DNA of 64,000 nt from a virus: positions 28,313 to 92,312 of IMG/VR virus record IMGVR_UViG_3300036861_000275. The stretch is one strand, 5' to 3'. Positions 48,676 through 55,742 of this stretch are shown in pieces. Position 1 is the stretch's first letter, and each line of letters opens with the position of its first letter. Below the pieces are notes generated by a model that was not told the DNA's origin, searched no databases, and saw only the letters and a list, made by a program, of their open reading frames with translations. Both the position numbers and the translations under genes were made by a program.

Positions 48676-51129
48676 TTATCCTCCGTGCGCAGCTATTACT
48701 TCTGCGTATAACTTCCGCTCCCAGTCCGTGGCGGCGTTAGGCAAGGAATCCTTGAGTGCTTGGAGACCCTGTCGTGCTATGAATGACTCCACTCTGCGAA
48801 CGCGTTCGGTGTGAAGTGCCTGCTCGGCCGCGCTTACTGGAGCCGCGAGGTGCTGATTCGTGGTATTCGAGGTTGTGGCTACCGGACTACCGTAATCAAA
48901 ATGAAATGGTCCCCCCAGGATGTCGTTAAACTGTTGGCTGAGAACGTAAGCCTGCCCGTTCTTCTGGGTCTTAGATACCTGCTTTGCCCACTGAGGCATC
49001 TCAATGGCTGTTGGTTGATTAGCTATCTCAGCCAAACCGGAGGGGAGCGGCTGGCCAGGTTTAGCTTGTGCCAACCAGTGTTGTAGATCCTGTGCTTGAG
49101 CGGCGCCGTGTGACGGATCGAGCCCGGACATAACCAGCAGATTACGCCATTTCTCGGCGTCATTTACGCCTACCACGTTCTGGAAATCCTTGGCTCTGTT
49201 TGGGTCCTCGATGCCGGCCTTCGTGAAGTACTTGTCACGAACCCACTTCGCTGCCCAGTTTCTCGCCTGCGCTAGGTCGACCATCTGCTTTGCGTACGGG
49301 TCATCTTGGTTCATCGTGCCACTCAGGAACCGTTGCTTGGCAGCAATGAGGTCTTTGGTGCCCTGCGTGAGGTTGGCTGTACCTCCGACGCGCTGCACAG
49401 CGTCGTCTATTTCCCACTGATTACCCGATCCGAGTAGCTGTTGAAGAACGCCGCGTTTCGTGACTTCTCGCTTGTAGCGCGTGTCTACATCCTTCGGGAT
49501 TTCTATGAAACCCGGCTTCGTCGTGAGGGTCTTGTAGACGTCGCTAGCTTCAGGCGACAGCTCGAGAGCATTGCCGGTCTTGAAGGTGGTGGCCACATTG
49601 CCAGCCTTTGACATCTCTGGGGTTACCCTAGTAGCCCACTTGGTGACGTCGTCCGGCCAGTCTCCATGAAATCTGATGCCGGCTTGCTGGGCGATGGTGC
49701 CCCACTTCTCTTGCGCTGTGCCGGGCAGCTTGTTCCAGTAATCTAAGGCTTCCTTACTCTGAATACCGGCCGGCGTGAAGAAGACGTCGTACATGGCCTG
49801 CGCTGATTGATTCTTCGCGTTAGACTGGTTTACGACGAACTGCCCGAGCGTGGACTTCGTGTCCAGCCTCGGCAGGGACTTCAAGGTGCCGTCCCAGATA
49901 GCCTGTCCTACTGTTGAGCGCGCTTCTTGCGAATCCTGTATGGAGTTTATGTCGCCTCCACGCCGGATGACATCGGTGGGGTGGACTCTCCTGACCGCGG
50001 CCTGGAGCATCGCGTTAACGCCCTGATCAATCTGCCCCTCTTCTCCGTAGAAATTGGCTGCCATCACGTTCGGTGCTGATCCGTTCCTGATCGAGTTAAT
50101 CAGCTCCTCGCGCGTGTACATAACGGGCCCGTCTTTGCGGTTGAATTGTTCCGCAATCAGGCCGTCGGCTATTTCTTCCGGTGTCCAGGCGTTTTTGAGA
50201 GTCTCTGTCATAGCAGGGAATCGTTGAGCCATATCCACAGCCGATTGCTGCCGCTTGGCTTGATAAACAGCAGGTTTATTGAAGATGTTGTATAGCAGGT
50301 TGCCGACCGCGATGACAGCGCCGACGTATGGGATGGCTTCAGATGCCGTAACAAGACCCAACTCGGCCGCGGTCGCGGCAGCAGACGTTGCCACTCCGGC
50401 AGTGCCAAGAGCCTTCTGTGTGTCGTCCATCCTATCCCAGTTCTGGGCAAGGTTAATTGCGCCCGCTACCGTGCCAGCTCCAGATCCGACCGCGCCCAGT
50501 GTATGCGATATATCGGGCGATATATTGATGATGCCTAGGTCTCCAGCGCCTCGGATGACGTCGGTGGCCCCACCTACGCCAGAGGCGGCGCGAGCCACCG
50601 GATTACCGCGCTCGTCTAAAACGGCGTTCGCGATATTCCCGAGTCCGCCGGCTAATCCAAGACCCCCAGTAACTTCTCGCGGCACGAGCGGTTCAGTGCC
50701 GCCGGCCAGCTTGTTCACTAGATTGACAGTGTTTACCCCGGTACGACCCATACCTATCATACTACGGAGCGATTGAAGACCTTCGGGTGGTGCTCCACGC
50801 GAACCAGGCACCGAGATAATGCCTCGAGCTGTGCCCTGGACTAATGGCGCCGGCTGTTGGCCTGGCCGTGGCGCATTCTGGGCTATGCTTGACTGTTGCT
50901 GCGGAGGTCCGGATGCCATAGCGTTGCCGCCCAGTAACTTACTGAGCGGCGTCGTGCCGCTGGGCGCCTCGCTGCCGCCTAATAGGCTTCTCAGTGGAGT
51001 CACGCCGGACGGTGGAGGACCCTGTTTCGAGAGATCCGTGCTAGCAGAACCGGTAAAGATTTCCCGCAGCGGCGTGAACTGACCACTGCCAGACGTCTGC
51101 GTCTGCGGGACCTCGATCGGGTCCGCCAT
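48676..51129 (-). CDS. Large hypothetical virion-module protein with TPL repeats
   Basis: An 817-residue protein. Residues ~18-70 contain three repeats: FTPLREIFTG, VTPLRSLLGG, TTPLSKLLGG, separated by Ser/Gly/Pro linkers. Then Gly/Ala-rich stretches, a hydrophobic segment (AIPYVGAVIAVGNLLYNIF, ~270) and a long helical, Gln/Lys-rich C-terminal part. No enzymatic motif seen. Its place directly before the portal gene and its size suggest a minor head or ejected protein, but this is not shown by similarity. Confidence 0.55.
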   Translation of the reverse strand: MADPIEVPQTQTSGSGQFTPLREIFTGSASTDLSKQGPPPSGVTPLRSLLGGSEAPSGTTPLSKLLGGNAMASGPPQQQSSIAQNAPRPGQQPAPLVQGTARGIISVPGSRGAPPEGLQSLRSMIGMGRTGVNTVNLVNKLAGGTEPLVPREVTGGLGLAGGLGNIANAVLDERGNPVARAASGVGGATDVIRGAGDLGIINISPDISHTLGAVGSGAGTVAGAINLAQNWDRMDDTQKALGTAGVATSAAATAAELGLVTASEAIPYVGAVIAVGNLLYNIFNKPAVYQAKRQQSAVDMAQRFPAMTETLKNAWTPEEIADGLIAEQFNRKDGPVMYTREELINSIRNGSAPNVMAANFYGEEGQIDQGVNAMLQAAVRRVHPTDVIRRGGDINSIQDSQEARSTVGQAIWDGTLKSLPRLDTKSTLGQFVVNQSNAKNQSAQAMYDVFFTPAGIQSKEALDYWNKLPGTAQEKWGTIAQQAGIRFHGDWPDDVTKWATRVTPEMSKAGNVATTFKTGNALELSPEASDVYKTLTTKPGFIEIPKDVDTRYKREVTKRGVLQQLLGSGNQWEIDDAVQRVGGTANLTQGTKDLIAAKQRFLSGTMNQDDPYAKQMVDLAQARNWAAKWVRDKYFTKAGIEDPNRAKDFQNVVGVNDAEKWRNLLVMSGLDPSHGAAQAQDLQHWLAQAKPGQPLPSGLAEIANQPTAIEMPQWAKQVSKTQKNGQAYVLSQQFNDILGGPFHFDYGSPVATTSNTTNQHLAAPVSAAEQALHTERVRRVESFIARQGLQALKDSLPNAATDWERKLYAEVIAAHGG

Positions 51130-52151
51130 TAGACCACCAACCTCCGGTAGAGCGCGTCGTGCGAGGTTACCATGTGCTGGTGTTCATGTTCGCGCCTTAT
51201 CTTATCGACTTGTATCGGGCGCGGACGTAACAGGCCCAACCGTTCCGTGCCTAACAGATACGTCAGTTTGGCGTTCCAATCCCAGTCCGTCTTGACCAGG
51301 TATGGACTGTCGGCACCAAGGATTTCTCGGTGCGCTGGTATGTCCGAACATAAGATCGGTACACCTAGAGCAGCGGCTTCCAGGACAATCAGCGGGCATC
51401 CTTCTTCTCTGGATGGAAGCACAAGCACATCGAACGCTCGCAGATATGCCCAACCATCCCGCCTGGCAGGAATGAAGCTAGCATCTATTCCGATACGCCT
51501 CGCTCTCCTGAAAAGTCGTTCATACTCTGCACCGTTGCCCATGAAGACAATCCTGGCGCTGGTCGGCATTCCGTACAAAGCAAGATCCCAGCGCTTCACT
51601 CTATCGAGTCGCCCCACCGCTCCGACTATCTGCTCTTTCGAGGACAGCCCGAGCATGAAGCGGGCTTCTTTCTTCGATAGCGCTAACCTCTCGATCCGGT
51701 TCTCGTCCAAGCCTAGCGGGATCGTAATACCGGACAGCCCTATAGCCTTCCCACGGGCTGCTTGATGATGTGCGACGTGAATAGTGGCAGCAGTGAATTT
51801 CCTGGCCAACCACCGTTCTATTCCAAGCCAGACGTGCCCGCTGAGACCGCGGAAGTGTAAGCCGTGGTGCGTATGTACAACTTGCTTCCCCATCCTGTGC
51901 GCGGAGATCCTGCCTAGTAAGCCGGCCAGCTTGCCATGCGTATGGACCACATCGGCTTCCTGGACAAGGTTGCTGATACGGCCACTCGTCGACACCTGCA
52001 CGCCAGTTGCTTCTATGATAGCGGTGGCCGGACCTTTTGGCATCGCCACCGCGATCTCATGCCCCATGCCCCGTAGTCCGGCTGCTAGAAGTTCCACAGC
52101 TCTCGGACCACCGCCTAGCTCGGCGTCTCCAAGAATATGCAGGATCTTCAC
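51129..52151 (-). CDS. GT4-family glycosyltransferase
   Basis: A 340-residue GT-B enzyme. N-terminal 'ILHILGDAELGGGPRAVELL' (Gly-rich donor/acceptor loop), 'ADVVHTHGKLAGLLGRISA', 'VVHTHHGLHFRG'; C-terminal 'IVGAVGRLDRVKRWDLALYG' and the family signature 'FDVLVLPSREEGCPLIVLEA' (E-x7-E with the first Glu in REEG). It transfers a sugar from an NDP donor to a glycan. Start GTG overlaps the upstream stop (GTGA). It stands in the packaging/portal region, far from the left-edge sugar genes. Confidence 0.85.
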   Translation of the reverse strand: MKILHILGDAELGGGPRAVELLAAGLRGMGHEIAVAMPKGPATAIIEATGVQVSTSGRISNLVQEADVVHTHGKLAGLLGRISAHRMGKQVVHTHHGLHFRGLSGHVWLGIERWLARKFTAATIHVAHHQAARGKAIGLSGITIPLGLDENRIERLALSKKEARFMLGLSSKEQIVGAVGRLDRVKRWDLALYGMPTSARIVFMGNGAEYERLFRRARRIGIDASFIPARRDGWAYLRAFDVLVLPSREEGCPLIVLEAAALGVPILCSDIPAHREILGADSPYLVKTDWDWNAKLTYLLGTERLGLLRPRPIQVDKIRREHEHQHMVTSHDALYRRLVV

Positions 52152-52414
52152 GTGCCGACAAACCCTCCCGCCCGGTCGTCGTAACTCATTGACTCGCCGC
52201 CGAGACCAGGCAGCGGAGTCCGGTGGGCGATATGTATAAGCATGTCCATTCTGAACTGGCCCCTAGTTCTGACGGTCCGCCCAAATGATTCCATCAGGTC
52301 GAAGTCTACGGTGAAGCTCTCCTCATCGGAATCGACGTACTCGCATCCACTGATGACACGTCCGTTCCCAAGCCAGATGTCGAAAGGCACCTTCATTGGA
52401 AAGCGCCAGACCAT
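52148..52414 (-). CDS. Hypothetical beta-rich protein
   Basis: An 88-residue protein; ATG at 52414 behind GAGGAGGAAG (a second ATG six codons in is possible). 'PFDIWLGNGRVISGCEYVDS' and 'ESFTVDFDLM' suggest a small beta-barrel. No family recognised. Its stop is fused with the GTG of the GT4 gene. Confidence 0.55.
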   Translation of the reverse strand: MVWRFPMKVPFDIWLGNGRVISGCEYVDSDEESFTVDFDLMESFGRTVRTRGQFRMDMLIHIAHRTPLPGLGGESMSYDDRAGGFVGT

Positions 52415-52467
52415 AGGACTTCCTCCTCTTCGCGGGTAACAACCCCCACAACCAGCCGCTCCCTACT

Positions 52468-52653
52468 TTAGGGCTGAGCGGCACGCCCTCCGGAACTCAG
52501 CTTCGCGAACTTCTGAGCTCCGTACTTTTTTCGGCCCACGGCAGCTGCGACTGCGCCTGGGTCTCTGACGTCACCCTTCGCAGCGATCTTCTGCTTTAAT
52601 GCGGCGAACCTACCGCCTTCGCCTAGTGGCGCCTTCGCGTTCGGCTTTGCCAT
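52468..52653 (-). CDS. Small basic phage protein
   Basis: A 61-residue protein starting MAKPNAKAPLGEGGRFAALK, then 'GAVAAAVGRKKYGAQKFAKL'. Basic, Ala/Gly/Lys-rich. Similar 'kYGakKFakl' proteins occur near phage structural genes. Its ATG overlaps the stop of the 20-residue ORF (TGATG). Confidence 0.65.
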   Translation of the reverse strand: MAKPNAKAPLGEGGRFAALKQKIAAKGDVRDPGAVAAAVGRKKYGAQKFAKLSSGGRAAQP

Positions 52654-52715
52654 CAGTATCTCCCCCCAAAGTCGATCTTGTCCCCTCCGCCACTGATGCC
52701 GATCTTGTCGTACAT
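52653..52715 (-). CDS. 20-residue mini-protein
   Basis: The minus-strand frame encodes MYDKIGISGGGDKIDFGGRY and stop. GGAGGAT lies 6 bases upstream of the ATG, one of the best ribosome sites in the area, and the stop is fused to the next ATG. Both suggest real translation, as a mini-protein or as a coupling leader. Its Gly-Gly-Arg-Tyr end echoes the Gly-Gly-Gly-Tyr end of the gene before it. Confidence 0.5.
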   Translation of the reverse strand: MYDKIGISGGGDKIDFGGRY

Positions 52716-52716
52716 G

Positions 52717-52947
52717 TTAGTATCCTCCTCCTGTGCTGCCGACTCCGCTCGTGTTGAGCTTCTTGAACGGCATCGCTCCTTCGGCCAATCCGGGGGCCGG
52801 CATCATCTCTTCCTTCTCCACCTGCTTGGGAAGGACCTTCGGCTTCTTCTTGATAGGCCGCTTCATCATCTTGCCTTTATTCATGGCCCTGCGTTCCCCC
52901 CATGTCTGGACGCGCTCAGGCGAGCCCGTGCCGTAATCTGTCTCCAC
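52717..52947 (-). CDS. Small basic hypothetical protein
   Basis: A 76-residue protein starting METDYGTGSPERVQTWGERR, then a Lys/Met-rich helix and Gly-rich end. The first 20 residues resemble the start of the capsid protein here (AETEYTTASAERVQLWAKR), which is odd and may reflect an ancestral duplication of the capsid N-terminus. No family recognised. Confidence 0.55.
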   Translation of the reverse strand: METDYGTGSPERVQTWGERRAMNKGKMMKRPIKKKPKVLPKQVEKEEMMPAPGLAEGAMPFKKLNTSGVGSTGGGY

Positions 52948-52956
52948 AGTGCCATT

Positions 52957-53166
52957 TTAACGCGGAGTGATGAATGGTGCCTTGATATTATGTTCCACGA
53001 ACTCCCTTTCTACTGGAGAGCACAACATCAAACTGTCTCCATCCAGGTCCTGACCCTGATAGCAGACTAAGTACGGAATTTCGGGCATCTTTACCGCCGC
53101 GCATCCGGTCAGAATCAGCGCCATCCCTAACCCGACCGTGAACCATAGCCAAAACACTCGCTTCAT
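52957..53166 (-). CDS. Putative lipoprotein
   Basis: A 69-residue protein starting MKRVFWLWFTVGLGMALI at 53166 (ATGA overlap), followed by a lipobox LTGC; the mature lipid-anchored part is ~49 residues with two more cysteines (LVCYQG, LMLCSP). Predicted outer or inner membrane lipoprotein. An o-spanin or a superinfection-exclusion protein are possible roles; neither can be shown. Confidence 0.65.
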   Translation of the reverse strand: MKRVFWLWFTVGLGMALILTGCAAVKMPEIPYLVCYQGQDLDGDSLMLCSPVEREFVEHNIKAPFITPR

Positions 53167-53879
53167 GCCAGCCTCCTGATGGTAGCGTTTAAATTGATCC
53201 GGTATGTGTCCCATCTTCTCCGCCAGGCCCTATTGGACCGTTGCTTCGGGTGGATAGTGCGAACAGTGAGTGGCTGTTCCAAGTTCCCCATGAAACCAGG
53301 CCGACGGGCCATCTCTAAAAACAGGGCCAGGTCTTGAGACAGATTCCAGCGCGGGTTGTAATTACCGGCTGCCACCACAGCTTTTCTGTCCATGAGGACA
53401 GATGGATGAGCAAAAGGGCTCCGAGCCCAGATTCCGGACAGCATGTCCCTACATTCTCTGTCGGTGGTGGGGTAGTTAACGATACGCTGCCCCGGGTTCT
53501 TTTTACATCTCTCCAAGGTCGCAGATCCAAGGACAGCGTAATGGCCATTAATCGCTGTCCGTAGCTGTCTTTCGAGTCGCGTCGGTGTCATCGCGTCATC
53601 GGCATCAAGCCGAGCTATCCATGGCGAGCTAATTCCGGCGACAGCATCGCGTAGCACCGACGTGATTCCTCTGTGTTCTCGCGCCATCACGATGCAGCGA
53701 CTGTCGTACTCACACTCTGCTTTAGCGATCTTGACGGTGTCGTCATCAGACCCGTCGTCTATCACCATCAGCGTCCAGTCAGTGAAAGTCTGCTGGCGCA
53801 CGGACCGAACGGCCGCTCCGATGAAGTCGGCGGCGTTGTAGGCCGGCAAGACAATGGTGACCGGCGGAGAGAGGCTCAT
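53163..53879 (-). CDS. GT2-family glycosyltransferase
   Basis: A 238-residue GT-A enzyme. 'VTIVLPAYNAADFIGAAVRS', 'WTLMVIDDGSDDDTVKIA', 'RLDADDAMTPTRLERQL' (the D-x-D metal-binding site) and 'WNLSQDLALFLEMARR' (catalytic Asp region) are standard for family GT2. Start at 53879 (MSLSPPVTIVL) by ATGA overlap. No membrane anchor. It adds to the set of glycan-building genes in this phage. Confidence 0.87.
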   Translation of the reverse strand: MSLSPPVTIVLPAYNAADFIGAAVRSVRQQTFTDWTLMVIDDGSDDDTVKIAKAECEYDSRCIVMAREHRGITSVLRDAVAGISSPWIARLDADDAMTPTRLERQLRTAINGHYAVLGSATLERCKKNPGQRIVNYPTTDRECRDMLSGIWARSPFAHPSVLMDRKAVVAAGNYNPRWNLSQDLALFLEMARRPGFMGNLEQPLTVRTIHPKQRSNRAWRRRWDTYRINLNATIRRLA

Positions 53880-54280
53880 TGGCCAGGAGGACAGCCATCC
53901 GCGGTACACGGGTTCTCTTGATCCATAGGCGGAACTGCTTGGCATAGGGTTGACTTAATCAAGCGCCATCCCCCGTCGCTGCCGCTTAGTGGCTGATCAT
54001 CTGCGTCGATGAGGCGGGATGAGACCACCACGATACATTGCTTGATCGGATTCCAAGACGTCGGTGGCTCTGCGCAGGTGGCCACTTGTATCTCTTGACG
54101 CCAGTTCTTCATACCCTGCGGCGCAAACTCAGGCAGGATAGGAAAAAAGTCGTTCCAGACCACGGTACAGGCAATCAGTAAGACAATGCGGAATTGGTTG
54201 CGGAGCCCGGAATGTGCGCCGGGTGGTTTCTGCCGTATGAGGGCAGCGAGCCACTGCTTGCTCCATCTCCGCGACACCAT
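53876..54280 (-). CDS. Membrane-anchored Cys-containing protein
   Basis: A 134-residue protein starting MVSRRWSKQWLAALIRQKPP at 54280, fused to the TGA of the small gene upstream (TGATG). A hydrophobic segment (FRIVLLIACTVVWNDFFPIL) is followed by a soluble part with five cysteines that could be periplasmic. No family recognised; possible lysis/spanin-like or exclusion role. Confidence 0.5.
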   Translation of the reverse strand: MVSRRWSKQWLAALIRQKPPGAHSGLRNQFRIVLLIACTVVWNDFFPILPEFAPQGMKNWRQEIQVATCAEPPTSWNPIKQCIVVVSSRLIDADDQPLSGSDGGWRLIKSTLCQAVPPMDQENPCTADGCPPGQ

Positions 54281-54399
54281 CACAGAAACGCCCAAAGCGC
54301 TACAAGCAGGAACATCGCCCCTATCCAGAACGCGTGCGGCCAATCGCGGTCAGCACAACCGGGGCAGCCCTTTTGAAAGTGCAGTTTACACTTGGGCAC
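54280..54399 (-). CDS. 39-residue Cys motif plus membrane-segment protein
   Basis: The GTG at 54399 starts a frame reading PKCKLHFQKGCPGCADRDW and then FWIGAMFLLVALWAFL. Three cysteines could bind a metal; the end is one membrane helix. Its stop overlaps the next start. The Shine-Dalgarno is weak. Confidence 0.5.
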   Translation of the reverse strand: MPKCKLHFQKGCPGCADRDWPHAFWIGAMFLLVALWAFL

Positions 54400-54436
54400 T
54401 TTGGCATTCTACCATTCTCCGAGCTGTCTAGGCAAT

Positions 54437-54772
54437 TTAAGGCGCCTGGACTTCATCAACAGGGAGTCTGAATAGATCCGCCTGGTACACTTCCGGACAA
54501 GGCGCCGAGCTTGTCTCTTCTTCTTCCCCTTGGGCCCAGTTCCAGTGGCCGGGCCAGCCCCCGAAAATGCGCACCGCTTGATAGGCTGTCTCGCAGACGG
54601 GCCCCGGAGCCGGGGACTCTAGCAGGAGTCAAAGCAGGAATTCAGCATCAGCCACGCGGCGTAGGCGAGCATCCCCGCCTATCGTGTAGGCTTCATCGTG
54701 AGCAATACAGCACGCCTCTACCTGCGGCCAAAGCCTGGCCATCATCGCGCCAGGACCGCTACAAGAACTCAT
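54437..54772 (-). pseudogene. Phospholipase-A2-like ORF interrupted by in-frame TGA
   Basis: The ATG at 54772 (ATGA overlap) starts a 47-codon frame with 'VEACCIAHDEAYTIGGDARL' and 'ADAEFLL', the Cys-Cys-x-x-His-Asp catalytic pattern of PLA2-like proteins, then TGA at 54631-54629. The same frame stays open for 63 more codons, including 'VCETAYQAVRIFGGWPGHWN', which looks like the C-terminus of the same domain, and ends with TAA at 54437. From memory of phage/prophage PLA2-like relatives, a cysteine stands where the TGA lies. Bases 14-27 after the TGA can form a CCCCG/CGGGG hairpin. Nonsense mutation, sequencing error, readthrough or selenocysteine insertion are all possible. Confidence 0.55.
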
Positions 54773-54954
54773 CCTAGCGTTCCACCAAACCGCCTTGTTC
54801 CATGAACTGGAACGGCCGGCCTGTGTGAGACAAACTCCGCTGGCCCCTCGTCCGGGTCATTGGCCATCAGCGCAACCGGACACGTCAGGATGTATTCCGT
54901 CACCAGGATCTTGTTAGAGCACGGCAGACCGGAGGGCCCTGCTGGCATACCCAT
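54769..54954 (-). CDS. Small hypothetical protein
   Basis: A 61-residue protein starting MGMPAGPSGLPCSNKILVTE, with two cysteines and no recognised motif. It is linked to the PLA2-like ORF by ATGA. Shine-Dalgarno weak, so confidence is moderate. Confidence 0.45.
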   Translation of the reverse strand: MGMPAGPSGLPCSNKILVTEYILTCPVALMANDPDEGPAEFVSHRPAVPVHGTRRFGGTLG

Positions 54955-54957
54955 ATT

Positions 54958-55320
54958 CTACCGCCCATCTCGCTCGGCCCGCAAGAGCTCGTGCAAGTAT
55001 CCTTGGCTATTGAAGATTATGGCACAGAGATCTTCCTGGATGTCCGCGCCGGCTCGTGGGTCTAGCACGGGCCATCCACGATGCCGGAGCCAGAGATGTT
55101 GGACGTGCCGCTTTAGTCCTTTCATGTAACTAGACAGAGGCAGACCCTTCTGCCAGTTGTCGCTGTCTCGGAGAGTCCCGTCCGCTTGCACTCGATGCTT
55201 GGCCATGTACTGGCAGAACCTTTGTTCGACCAATGGACTCATGAAGCCTTCCGGGTCATCTCGTGCCATGTCTGGACTACGAGTTGCCCCGGTCTCGAAG
55301 GTGCGGATAGTGTCGCTCAC
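54958..55320 (-). CDS. dATP/dGTP diphosphohydrolase-like protein (DUF5664)
   Basis: A 120-residue protein. 'TFETGATRSPD', then 'DSDNWQKGLPLSSYMKGLKR' and 'HVQHLWLRHRGW' follow the DUF5664 pattern ('f.tGA.R......nW.kGip.s....s..RH...w'), recently described as the N-terminal part of dATP/dGTP diphosphohydrolases (MazZ-type). Start GTG is fused to the HNH stop (GTGA). It could tune purine dNTP pools; no 2-aminoadenine synthesis genes (PurZ) were seen in this window. Confidence 0.72.
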   Translation of the reverse strand: MSDTIRTFETGATRSPDMARDDPEGFMSPLVEQRFCQYMAKHRVQADGTLRDSDNWQKGLPLSSYMKGLKRHVQHLWLRHRGWPVLDPRAGADIQEDLCAIIFNSQGYLHELLRAERDGR

Positions 55321-55742
55321 GCCATAACCTCCGCATCTCTTTGGTGTGGGCAGGTGCCGAAGATCGACAGCGCCTTGTTGCAGTTGGAACAGAGTAGCCG
55401 GAATCCTTGCCTGGGAAAGCCCCTGCGCTTCAGCCAGGTGTATAGCGCTACTCCAGAGCCGCCAATCTGGCGTCTGTGTTCATTCCCGCCGCCTCCTTCG
55501 TGATCCATCTCCAGAAACTCTCGATGCGACTCACCGCAACAGGCACATCTATTTTCGTAGGCGGCGTGAACCTCGGCGCGCAATCTAGCCCTAGATCGTC
55601 GGCTCGCGGCTGCGCCTAGCTCTCTGGCGCGTGGCAAATCTTTCATGCGCCAACGCGTCTTTGCGGCGGCCTGACTACCTGGATGGTTGTCGCGCCAGCG
55701 TTTCGCCTTCTCGGCGTCTGTCATCCGCACAGGTCCTACCAT
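55317..55742 (-). CDS. HNH-type nuclease-like protein
   Basis: A 141-residue protein. N-terminal basic helices precede 'CACCGESHREFLEMDHEGGG', 'NEHRRQ' and 'FRLLCSNCNKALSIFGTC', the Cys-x2-C ... D-H ... C-x2-C zinc-HNH core found in many phage proteins. The ATG at 55742 has AAGG 8 bases upstream; an ATG at 55724 is also possible. It probably nicks or cuts DNA; unlike the two HNH genes at 38836 and 40319 it belongs to the HNH branch with 'LxxDHxxGxGxxHR'. Confidence 0.78.
   Translation of the reverse strand: MVGPVRMTDAEKAKRWRDNHPGSQAAAKTRWRMKDLPRARELGAAASRRSRARLRAEVHAAYENRCACCGESHREFLEMDHEGGGGNEHRRQIGGSGVALYTWLKRRGFPRQGFRLLCSNCNKALSIFGTCPHQRDAEVMA

Noticed and set aside
54437-54772. Genome-wide reassignment of TGA as an amino acid
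   Set aside because: Many genes here end at TGA in stop/start overlaps, so TGA is a working stop; the in-frame TGA needs a local explanation.
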